Below are positions 53,011 to 60,625 of a stretch of DNA of 64,000 nucleotides, one piece after another. Each line of letters starts with the position of its first letter. The first letter of the stretch is position 1. The notes beneath the pieces were generated by a model, which was not told the DNA's origin, made no database searches, and saw only the letters and a program-made list of their open reading frames with translations. The position numbers were made by a program, and so were the translations under genes. The stretch spans positions 226,583-290,582 of the forward strand of contig QHMG01000005.1 in the NCBI GenBank assembly GCA_003258725.1. The letters are read 5' to 3'. This DNA comes from Candidatus Melainabacteria bacterium (GTDB lineage Bacteria; Cyanobacteriota; Vampirovibrionia; Gastranaerophilales; Gastranaerophilaceae).

Positions 53011-53251
53011 AATATAAACAGGTGGCACTCCACAATCTCAAATTCAAAGTCTTAACGATTTTTGATGAAAGGAGGTTGCCTATGGCGAACATTTTCACGC
53101 TAGCCGTTATATTTTATATAATAGCAATTTTGTTTAATAAACAAAAACTAGCGTTGATAATTGCGATCCTAACGCTAGTTTTATTCTTATAAAACTGTGG
53201 AGTTAAAAGTTTAGTCACTATCGACATGACTAAATGCCACCTGTTTATATT
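53011..53251 (+). ncRNA. Structured RNA element (three-way junction) carrying a micropeptide gene
   Basis: Perfect 17-bp terminal pairing (53011-53027 with 53235-53251, AATATAAACAGGTGGCA / complement), continued by 7 more bp (53028-53034 CTCCACA with 53196-53202). A separate hairpin (53210-53217 with 53227-53234) sits directly against the outer stem, so the ends close a three-way junction. The 36-codon gene 53082-53192 lies in the enclosed loop. A 10-bp hairpin (53146-53155 / 53171-53180) lies near its end, and ACGCTAG at 53097-53103 can compete for that stem. The layout resembles type I toxin mRNAs with long-range end pairing. Confidence 0.55.
53082..53192 (+). CDS. 36-residue hydrophobic micropeptide
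   Basis: ATG 53082 with a perfect RBS, AAAGGAGG at 53068-53075, spaced 6 nt. Sequence: MANIFTLAVIFYIIAILF, then a polar NKQK turn, then hydrophobic residues to the end. This is one or two short membrane segments, like type I toxins or holin-like peptides. It could also be a small membrane regulator. No antisense RNA can be placed with certainty. It is flanked by structured sequence (53011-53251). Confidence 0.55.
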   Translation: MANIFTLAVIFYIIAILFNKQKLALIIAILTLVLFL

Positions 53252-53309
53252 TTTATTATAACATATTTTTTGCTCTTTTCAAGCCTATAACAAAAAGCAA
53301 AGCCATTTA

Positions 53310-53792
53310 TTATTCAACGATAATATTTTCCAATTTGAAATTTAGCGCCTTTTTTAGTTCTTCAAGACTAATTTCTATTTGATAACCAATTTTTCCACCG
53401 CTAAAAATGATAGTTTCATAATTTTGAGCACTAGAATCAATAACGGTTTTAAACGGTTTTTTCATACCAATTGGAGAACAACCACCATGAATGTAACCTG
53501 TAAGTGGCAACAAATCCTTTGATTTTAACATGCTGATGTTCTTTTCTCCAACTGCACTTGCTGCCTTTTTCAAGTCCAATTCTTTTGCAACAGGCACTAA
53601 AAATACATAATTTTGGTTTGATTTGCCAACTGTTACAAGGGTCTTAAAAACAATGTCAGGGTTTTCGTTTAAGACTTGAGCTACTTCAACTCCGCTTATA
53701 GCGCCAGTATTCACGTAGTTGTGAGTTGTAAATTTCAACTTTTTTTGTTCTAAATGTCTTATTGCGTTTGTTTTTTCATCAATGTGTTTCAT
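53310..53792 (-). CDS. ybaK: Cys-tRNA(Pro)/Cys-tRNA(Cys) deacylase YbaK
   Basis: 160 residues from ATG 53792 with GAGGAA; an upstream in-frame TTG/ATG lies in the previous gene and is less likely. TNAIRHLEQKKLKFTTHNY, catalytic-type block AASAVGEKNISMLKSKDLLP, GYIHGGCSPIGMKK and GKIGYQIEISLEEL fit the YbaK/EbsC editing family, which removes Cys mischarged on tRNA-Pro. Coupled to tag: its ATG overlaps the tag stop (TAATG). Confidence 0.93.
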   Translation of the reverse strand: MKHIDEKTNAIRHLEQKKLKFTTHNYVNTGAISGVEVAQVLNENPDIVFKTLVTVGKSNQNYVFLVPVAKELDLKKAASAVGEKNISMLKSKDLLPLTGYIHGGCSPIGMKKPFKTVIDSSAQNYETIIFSGGKIGYQIEISLEELKKALNFKLENIIVE

Positions 53793-54337
53793 TATTTTTC
53801 CTCTTTGTATAAAAAGCAATTTTTGTCGTGTGAATTAATTACGCCGATTGCCTGTAAATAAGAATATATAATAGTAGTGCCAACAAATTTCATTCCTCGT
53901 TTTTGCAAATCTTTTGAAATTTTATCAGATAATTCAGAATGAGTTTTGTCTATTTCATAAAATATTTTACCACCTGTAAAAGTTTTTAGGTATTCATAAA
54001 ATGAGGCAAATTCTTGTTGAATTTGTTTGAAAATTTTAGAATTATTTATGCTTGCATTTATTTTTAATTTATTGCGAATAATACCTTTGTTTTCAAGTAA
54101 TTCAGCTATTTTTTTATCTCTGTAATTGCAAACTTTTTCAAGATCAAAATTATCATAAGCCTTTTGAAATTCACCTCGCTTGTTCAAAACACATTCCCAA
54201 GATAAACCAGCTTGGAACGATTCAAGTATAAGCATTTCGTATAAATAATGTTCGTCAAAATTTTGAACACCCCATTCTTTGTCGTGGTATTCAACGTATT
54301 TTGGATTTTTTAAATTGCACCATTTGCACCTGTTCAT
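53792..54337 (-). CDS. tag: DNA-3-methyladenine glycosylase I
   Basis: 181 residues. RCKWCNLKNPKYVEYHDKEWG (zinc Cys/His set begins here), FEMLILE-type YEMLILESFQAGLSW with the base-pocket Glu (about residues 31-45), and NCFLY at the end. Removes 3-methyladenine from alkylated DNA. First gene of a two-gene unit with ybaK. Confidence 0.94.
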   Translation of the reverse strand: MNRCKWCNLKNPKYVEYHDKEWGVQNFDEHYLYEMLILESFQAGLSWECVLNKRGEFQKAYDNFDLEKVCNYRDKKIAELLENKGIIRNKLKINASINNSKIFKQIQQEFASFYEYLKTFTGGKIFYEIDKTHSELSDKISKDLQKRGMKFVGTTIIYSYLQAIGVINSHDKNCFLYKEEK

Positions 54338-54360
54338 AGATGTATTGTAACATAATATAG

Positions 54361-54434
54361 ACTCTTAACAAGTTCAGAGTGCATAAAGTTTGAAGTGCAA
54401 TCATAATGTCATGCTGAACTTGTTTCAGCATCTC
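54361..54434. repeat. Divergent palindromic repeat copy
   Basis: AACAAGTTCAGAGTGCATAA then an AATCATAATGTCATGCTGAA block and CTTGTTTCAGCATCTC. Same family as 14480-14561, but with compensating changes in the arms (TGCTGAA/TTCAGCA). Confidence 0.65.
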
Positions 54435-54574
54435 TTTTTATCACATAGCGAGCATAAAGCAAAATGGTTTTATTAATCAAAATCGCATAGCCAAGTCGGG
54501 TCATTATATGCTTTAAAACACATTTCTATTTGAGCTTTTTTAACAACTTTTCTAATTTACGTCCATATAAAAAT

Positions 54575-55840
54575 TTATCTTCCGCAACAATGTTTAAATT
54601 TTTTACCAGAACCGCAAGGACAAGGATCATTTCTACCTACGTTTGTGTAATCATATTGCGATTTTTCTTCTTTTTCTATTGCTGAATCAATGGTTGATGT
54701 AAACACGCTTGAAGAATACAAAATTGCAGTTTGAGAATAAATTCTGTGAGTTAAAAACATCTTTTTATATTTGCGCAAAATTTCATCAAAAGTTAAGTTG
54801 GTTTCTTCTGCTTTGTTTGCAAGTTCTAAGAAGTTTGGGTATTTTGCATAAATTCTTTTCAAAATTGAATCTGAAATTTTATCTGAGGTTAAAAAATATT
54901 TTATGCAATCTTTTGCGTTTTCAACTGTTTCTAAAGAGTTGTCCTCTAATATTTTTGTTAAAGTTTTGTAGAAAGGTACAACATATAAACCGTTTTCTTT
55001 ATCATAGATTATGCCTACATCGTAAGGTTTTTTGTGCGATGAGAAGCCTTGTAATGATTTTTCTACAAAATTGTCGTAATCGTTGTCAAATTCAACACTT
55101 TCAAAATATTTTAATTCTTTTGGTTCTTCAATTTTACCGTCAAGGTTCAAAGGTGTGCCGTTTTCAACATATTCATTAAATTCGCCAATAATTTCATCAG
55201 CAAATTTGTTCATTGTAATTATTTCATTAGTATGAAAGGCATCTTGAAATTTGTCATACATTTTTGCGATGTTAGATTTAATTTCTTGTTCCTTTTGTGC
55301 GTTATCCTCATAAACCAAATATGGCTCGTGGATAATTTTTGCCATTGCATAACGCATGGCATCGTCTTTTTTGCTTTCCGGTAAATGTCCTGTAAGCTCA
55401 ATTATGTAAAAAGAATTTTGATAATTGAAAACTCTTGCAACGATAAATTGACCAATGCCAAAGCCTCTAAATTCAGTCATTTTAAAGGTTGCATTTAAAA
55501 TGTAATTTTTTTCGTTGATTACATTGTAAACTTCAAAACCACCCTTTAAAACTCTTTTTATTCTAAATAATGAAGTGAAAGAACTTGTTAAAGATTTAGA
55601 AATTTCGTTTGATTGAGTTTCGTTAAAAACTTCTAACGGAGTTTTGTTCAATTCTGGAATATTGCGTTCAAAAATATATGGAATGTAATATTCTTTTGTC
55701 GCTTCCTCTGGTGAATTGTAGATTCCCATTGTTTTTGTGTATTCAATGTAATCTTCTTTTATTGCATCATTTGTCTTTGCAAATTTATAAATATTTTCAA
55801 TAGTTTCGTTAATTTCGTTTGTAATAGTTAGTGTTTCCAT
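54575..55840 (-). CDS. SEC-C motif protein of unknown function
   Basis: 421 residues; ATG 55840 after GAGGTAAATT. The C-terminal 20 residues NVGRNDPCPCGSGKKFKHCC form the SEC-C zinc motif (as in SecA). The long N-terminal part (YTKTMGIYNSPEEATKEYYI; RGFGIGQFIVARVFNY) is not recognised. SEC-C domains bind metal and proteins; many such proteins are uncharacterised. Confidence 0.85.
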   Translation of the reverse strand: METLTITNEINETIENIYKFAKTNDAIKEDYIEYTKTMGIYNSPEEATKEYYIPYIFERNIPELNKTPLEVFNETQSNEISKSLTSSFTSLFRIKRVLKGGFEVYNVINEKNYILNATFKMTEFRGFGIGQFIVARVFNYQNSFYIIELTGHLPESKKDDAMRYAMAKIIHEPYLVYEDNAQKEQEIKSNIAKMYDKFQDAFHTNEIITMNKFADEIIGEFNEYVENGTPLNLDGKIEEPKELKYFESVEFDNDYDNFVEKSLQGFSSHKKPYDVGIIYDKENGLYVVPFYKTLTKILEDNSLETVENAKDCIKYFLTSDKISDSILKRIYAKYPNFLELANKAEETNLTFDEILRKYKKMFLTHRIYSQTAILYSSSVFTSTIDSAIEKEEKSQYDYTNVGRNDPCPCGSGKKFKHCCGR

Positions 55841-55954
55841 AATTTACCTCTTTTTATAATAATTAAACTTTAAGCACATAAAAATTACAATACCGACAGT
55901 AGAGGGATTTTTTCATGATATTATATATATACATGTACAAATTAAGGGGTAAAA

Positions 55955-57322
55955 ATGTTTGACAATTTAAGTGATAAATTACAAGAGATTATAAGAAAGA
56001 CATCAGGTAATAAAGAACTTACACAAGATAATATGCAAGAGGCATTGCGTGAAATTAGACGTGCCTTACTAGAAGCCGATGTTAACTTAAGAGTCGTAAA
56101 AGCTTTTATTTCAAACATTAAAGATAGAGCGGAAGGCGAAGAAGTTTTAAAGGGTGTTGACCCAGCTCAACAACTTGTAAAAATTGTTCATGACGAATTA
56201 GTAGCCTTGTTGGGTAAAGAAACAAGCCCGTTGAATTTGACAGGACACCCTTCTGTAATTATGATGCTAGGTTTGCAAGGTTCAGGTAAAACAACATCAA
56301 GTGCAAAATTAGCTGTAAAACTTAAAAAAGAAGGTAAAAATCCGTTGCTTGTAGCATGTGACGTTTACCGTCCTGCAGCGGTTAAACAATTACAAACCTT
56401 AGGAACTCAAATTAATACTGAGGTTTACGCAGAAGAAGGAAACACTGATGTTCAAACTATCGTGCAACACGCTTTGAACCACGCAAAAGAAAACGGATTT
56501 AATGTTGTAATCCTTGATACTGCTGGTCGTTTGCAAATTGATACAGATATGATGGCAGAACTTCTTTTGATTGATAGAATTTTTGCGCCTCACGAAAAAT
56601 TGTTAGTAATTGATGCGATGACAGGTCAAGAGGCGGTAAATGTAGCTGAAAATTTTGATGCACAACTGGGTTTGACAGGTTTGGTTCTAACAAAATTAGA
56701 CGGTGACTCTCGTGGAGGCTCTGCCTTAAGCGTTGTTTATTGCACTAAAAAGCCAATTAAATTAACAGGTACAGGCGAAAAAATTGATGCATTAGAAGAT
56801 TTTTACCCTGACAGAATGGCTACAAGAATTTTAGGCATGGGCGATATCGTTTCATTCGTAGAAAGAGCAAAAGAAGTTTTTGATGAAGAAGAAGCTAAAA
56901 AATTAGAAAGAAAAATGGCGAAAGCTGAATTTACTTTTGACGATTTCTTAAATATGAAGCGTCAAATGAGTATGTTTGGTTCAATCGACCAAATTCTTGG
57001 AATGCTTCCTGGCATGAACCTAAAAAAAGAAGATAGAGATTTAATTTCTCACGAAGGTGAAAAACAATTTAAACGTATAGAAGTGTTTATTCAAAGCATG
57101 ACGCCCGAAGAACGCTCTAACCCTCAATTGTTGAATTCTAGTCGTAAAAAAAGAATTGCCGCAGGTTCAGGTATACCACTTCATGATATAAATATTTATA
57201 TTAAACAATTTGAACAAATGCGTAATATGATGAAGGGTATGAATCAAATGAAAGGTATGATGGGCAAAATGGGCGGATTTGGCTTGCAAAAAATGATGCA
57301 AACAATGAGCAAATTCAAATAA
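55955..57322 (+). CDS. ffh: Signal recognition particle protein Ffh
   Basis: 455 residues. NG domain: GLQGSGKTTSSAKLA (about residues 106-120), DTAGRLQIDTDM, TKLDGDSRGGSALS, TGTGEKIDALEDFYPDRMA. The M domain is methionine-rich (MRNMMKGMNQMKGMMGKM). Targets ribosome-nascent chains to the membrane. RBS AAGGGG precedes ATG 55955. Confidence 0.97.
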   Translation: MFDNLSDKLQEIIRKTSGNKELTQDNMQEALREIRRALLEADVNLRVVKAFISNIKDRAEGEEVLKGVDPAQQLVKIVHDELVALLGKETSPLNLTGHPSVIMMLGLQGSGKTTSSAKLAVKLKKEGKNPLLVACDVYRPAAVKQLQTLGTQINTEVYAEEGNTDVQTIVQHALNHAKENGFNVVILDTAGRLQIDTDMMAELLLIDRIFAPHEKLLVIDAMTGQEAVNVAENFDAQLGLTGLVLTKLDGDSRGGSALSVVYCTKKPIKLTGTGEKIDALEDFYPDRMATRILGMGDIVSFVERAKEVFDEEEAKKLERKMAKAEFTFDDFLNMKRQMSMFGSIDQILGMLPGMNLKKEDRDLISHEGEKQFKRIEVFIQSMTPEERSNPQLLNSSRKKRIAAGSGIPLHDINIYIKQFEQMRNMMKGMNQMKGMMGKMGGFGLQKMMQTMSKFK

Positions 57323-57408
57323 TTTAGTTCTACCTTCTAAAAATATTACCCACAAAGATTAATAGAAAGAGTGTGTAATTTTGCCACAAAATTTCATAAT
57401 CTATAATT

Positions 57409-58014
57409 ATGAAACTTGGTAAACTGCACTACAAAAAAATGACTCTTGAAGAACTCGTAACTCTTGCACAACAAGAGGATTTTAAGGCGCTTGAAGAAAT
57501 TGTGCGCAGAGAGCAAAAAAATATTTTTGCAACATTTACCTACCTACATTCCAATAACGAAAACATTTATGACTTAACTCAAGAGGCTTTGCTACGTATG
57601 GCAAAGGCTTTACCGACTTTAAAAAATCCGAAAACTTTCAAAAGTTGGTTAAATCAAATAGTCATGCACTTATTTTATGACGATTTACGCAAATTAAACC
57701 GTATTCCGCCAACAATTTCGATTGACGATGATAGAAAACAAGATAATAATTACACAACAAATCCGCACACACTAATTCCAGACAAACGATGTAAACCTTT
57801 AGAACATTGCCTTTCAAATGAATTAGATTGCGTAATAAAACGTGAAATGCGACAACTGCCTGATTATTTTCGTGTTCCGATTGTGTTAAGAGAGTTGCAA
57901 GGGCTATCTTATGATGAAATTGCAAAAATTACAAACACAAATGTCGGAACGGTTAAATCACGTATTGCAAGGGCAAGAAGCCGTTTAAAAGATAGTCTAA
58001 AAGAGTATATTTAA
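57409..58014 (+). CDS. ECF-type RNA polymerase sigma factor
   Basis: 201 residues. Region 2: IFATFTYLHSNNENIYDLTQ EALLRMAKAL (about residues 38-67). Region 4: MRQLPDYFRVPIVLRELQGL, then SYDEIAKITNTNVGTVKSRI-type helix-turn-helix. Directly followed by a zinc-finger anti-sigma gene (20 bp gap), the normal pair. Target genes not visible. Confidence 0.93.
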   Translation: MKLGKLHYKKMTLEELVTLAQQEDFKALEEIVRREQKNIFATFTYLHSNNENIYDLTQEALLRMAKALPTLKNPKTFKSWLNQIVMHLFYDDLRKLNRIPPTISIDDDRKQDNNYTTNPHTLIPDKRCKPLEHCLSNELDCVIKREMRQLPDYFRVPIVLRELQGLSYDEIAKITNTNVGTVKSRIARARSRLKDSLKEYI

Positions 58015-58033
58015 TAAAATTGAGGAGAAAAAC

Positions 58034-58582
58034 ATGAGACAAGACAAAATGGCTTGTAACCAAGTTACGGCATTGCTTTCATACTACATTGATGGGAAAG
58101 TAAGCGCACAAATTACATATTTTATAGAGCAACACCTAAAACGATGTAAAACTTGCCGAGCACGTTATGAAGTTTTGCTCAAAGCCATTACAGACATTAG
58201 AGATGTAAAAACTCAGATGGAAAACATTGAACTTAAAAAATGTGTGCCTGTAACAGCAAATAGTATTACTTTCAGCGAAAAAATGTCAGCATATTTGGAT
58301 AACGAACTTTCAGATGAAGAAAGTCTTCGTTTTCGTCGTTATGCAATTGCAAATCCATTGGTAAGAGAGGAGTTAGAAGGCATGTTTAAGGTTAAAAATG
58401 CTATGAACACATCATTTGAACGTACAAAAAGCGATTTAAAAGAAGATTTTACAAAAAATGTAATGGACGAGGTAAAAATGGAAGAACTAATTTACGAACA
58501 AGAACCTTTAATTTTAAAGGTATTGGCAATATTTATATTTTTATTTGTATTTTTGTCGGTAAGCGCTATCGTAATTTTTTAG
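58034..58582 (+). CDS. Zinc-finger anti-sigma factor, membrane-anchored
   Basis: 182 residues. HLKRCKTC (HxxxCxxC; about residues 35-42) is the zinc-binding anti-sigma signature. A second half with MSAYLDNELSDEESLRFRRY repeats a similar helical module without the cysteines. One C-terminal membrane helix (ILKVLAIFIFLFVFLSVSAI). It likely holds the ECF sigma at the membrane. The stop overlaps the convergent prepilin peptidase gene by 4 nt. Confidence 0.9.
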   Translation: MRQDKMACNQVTALLSYYIDGKVSAQITYFIEQHLKRCKTCRARYEVLLKAITDIRDVKTQMENIELKKCVPVTANSITFSEKMSAYLDNELSDEESLRFRRYAIANPLVREELEGMFKVKNAMNTSFERTKSDLKEDFTKNVMDEVKMEELIYEQEPLILKVLAIFIFLFVFLSVSAIVIF

Positions 58583-59559
58583 TGTAAGAATAAAAATACA
58601 AGTGCAGAAGCCACCAAAGCAGGTCCAAATGGTACTCTCATTGCATCATCGGAGTTGTTTTGGGCTTCGTCAATGTTCTTTGGTAAAGTTGCAAGAATTT
58701 GCTTAACAAGGTAATAACCAAAGATAATTTGAACGCCTGCAAATAGCCAGTTTATTGCCATAATACCTAAATCTAAATACTTAAAATATAGCGCTTCAAC
58801 AATTGAAATTCCGATAAAAGCAAGAAATGGAACTAACAATTTGAAGTTCTTTTTCTTATATAACTTACGCAAGAATAGCGGAACGATAATTGCTACCTGA
58901 ATTGCAAACGCACCAAGCAAAATTAATAAAATATATTTGTAGCCGAAACATGCTCCTAAAGCCCCTGCAATTAAAATGTCGCCGACCCCAATAACCATGC
59001 CTTTAAAGAACAAATAACCTAACCCAAATATTAAAGCAATAACGCCTGCACCAAGCAGTAGACCTAATATTGAGGCAATGAATGAGGTGTAGAAAATAAA
59101 GGTGTGACCCGTGTATAATTCACCAAAATTAAAGAAGTTGTAAACGAGTCCGAATATAGCTAGAATATAGCAATGCCAATCGAAACAGACATGCTCTTTA
59201 ATATCTGTCATCGCAATTATAATAAACATGCTCAAAAAGCACATTGCAAAAATTGTTTTGATATCAATTCCAAACTTTAGATAGGCACTTAAAAATAAAT
59301 ATCCAGTCAAAAGCTCTATTATTGGGTATTGGATAGAAATCTTTTCATGGCAAAATGCACATTTACCTCTTAATCCAATGTAAGAAATTACAGGAATGTT
59401 ATGCCACCACTTCAATGGTGTTTGGCATTTAGGACATTTTGAAGCAGGAAAAACAATTGATTCCTCACTTAAAGCCCTTAAAATAACAACATTCAAAAAA
59501 CTTCCAATGCAAAGCCCTGTAATAAATACAAAAAATCCTAAAACAATTTCAAATTCCAT
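58579..59559 (-). CDS. pilD: Prepilin peptidase (type IV leader peptidase, PilD family)
   Basis: 326 residues. N-terminal GSFLNVVILRALSEE and two CxxC pairs (SKCPKCQTP; GKCAFCHEK) for the methylase/zinc domain, then aspartate protease motifs: ITDIKEHV-like AMTDIKEH (about residue 115) and GVGDILIAGALGACFG with the second Asp (about residue 193). Cleaves leaders such as that of the pseudopilin at 14670-15413. Several membrane helices. Confidence 0.93.
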   Translation of the reverse strand: MEFEIVLGFFVFITGLCIGSFLNVVILRALSEESIVFPASKCPKCQTPLKWWHNIPVISYIGLRGKCAFCHEKISIQYPIIELLTGYLFLSAYLKFGIDIKTIFAMCFLSMFIIIAMTDIKEHVCFDWHCYILAIFGLVYNFFNFGELYTGHTFIFYTSFIASILGLLLGAGVIALIFGLGYLFFKGMVIGVGDILIAGALGACFGYKYILLILLGAFAIQVAIIVPLFLRKLYKKKNFKLLVPFLAFIGISIVEALYFKYLDLGIMAINWLFAGVQIIFGYYLVKQILATLPKNIDEAQNNSDDAMRVPFGPALVASALVFLFLH

Positions 59560-59561
59560 GT

Positions 59562-60356
59562 CTATTCGCCTTCAGATGGTGTTTCTTCGCAAATAATATT
59601 ATAAATCTCAGACAATGCTTTTTTTAGTCTTCTAGAAACTTGCATTTGAGAAATTCCTAATCTATCAGCGATTTCTCGTTGATTTAAGTCCTCGTAATAG
59701 TTTAGTTCAACAACATCTCTCAAGTTTTGCGGTAATTCTTTAATGGCATGAGCAAGCATCATTTTTTCCTCATAAGCATTTAAAAATTCTTGATAGTCTC
59801 CAGCGGGAATTTTGTCTGCAAGCGAGAAGCAGTCATCCTCACTATTTGTAATTGCTTGATCTAACGAAACTGTACTTTTACGTCTATCAACTTCAATAAC
59901 ATCTTCGATTTTGTTTACAGGCAAGGACATAACTTTTGCGATTTGTTCGCTTGTAGGGTCCTCTATGCCTTCTTCAATAAGTTGTTTTATAACTGTATTA
60001 ATTCTAAATGCAAGTTCTTGAATTTCACGAGGAGCTTTGATAATAGATGCTTTATCACGAAGATAGTGGCGAATTTCGCCTGTAATTAAATAACTTGCAT
60101 AAGTTTTAAATTTTGTACTAATGTTAGGGTCAAAAAACTCAATCGCTTTTATTAAACCGACTGAACCCACTTGGATTAAATCATCAACAGGGTCAGTAGA
60201 ACGACGAGCAAGAGAACAAGCAATTTTCTTAACCAAAGGCATAGTCGCAACAACGATAAGATTCTTTAACTGTTTCTTTTTCTTTTCGTCTTTTTCATTT
60301 TTGTAATCAACGAGCCAATCATTAATTTGAAGGGTTGTTTCATCCGTAATTGTCAA
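59562..60356 (-). CDS. RNA polymerase sigma-70 factor, SigF/SigB-type
   Basis: 264 residues from TTG 60356 with GAGG 6 nt upstream; an ATG just inside is out of frame. Region 2 DDLIQVGSVGLIKAIEFFDP (about residues 58-77) and FKTYASYLITGEIRHYLRD; region 3 QELAFRINTVIKQLI; region 4 LPQNLRDVVELNYYEDLNQR EIADRLGISQMQVSRRLKKAL. Resembles the alternative SigF/B/G group. No anti-sigma/anti-anti-sigma genes adjoin it. Confidence 0.94.
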   Translation of the reverse strand: MTITDETTLQINDWLVDYKNEKDEKKKKQLKNLIVVATMPLVKKIACSLARRSTDPVDDLIQVGSVGLIKAIEFFDPNISTKFKTYASYLITGEIRHYLRDKASIIKAPREIQELAFRINTVIKQLIEEGIEDPTSEQIAKVMSLPVNKIEDVIEVDRRKSTVSLDQAITNSEDDCFSLADKIPAGDYQEFLNAYEEKMMLAHAIKELPQNLRDVVELNYYEDLNQREIADRLGISQMQVSRRLKKALSEIYNIICEETPSEGE

Positions 60357-60625
60357 AATAGTCCTCGCTTATTCTTCCTTGATACCCTACAAAATTATTA
60401 TAACATAAAATAAGTGTAACAAATTATTACAAATATGTCATGATTTAAGGGTAAAGTAGCAACTTTTTTTTTTACTTGATTTATAACTAACATATAGTAG
60501 TGTTTTAATTATTTAATTTAGTGTGTAGAAAAATAGCGAAACGTATTATATAAACTAATCAAACAAATCATATAGGAAAATAGGAAATATATTTGTTCAC
60601 TTTATAAAAATAGAAAGGCATTCTA

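Noticed and set aside
53065..53103. Short overlapping frame starting at ATG 53065
   Set aside because: Covers the RBS of the micropeptide, has no RBS of its own and ends after about 12 codons.
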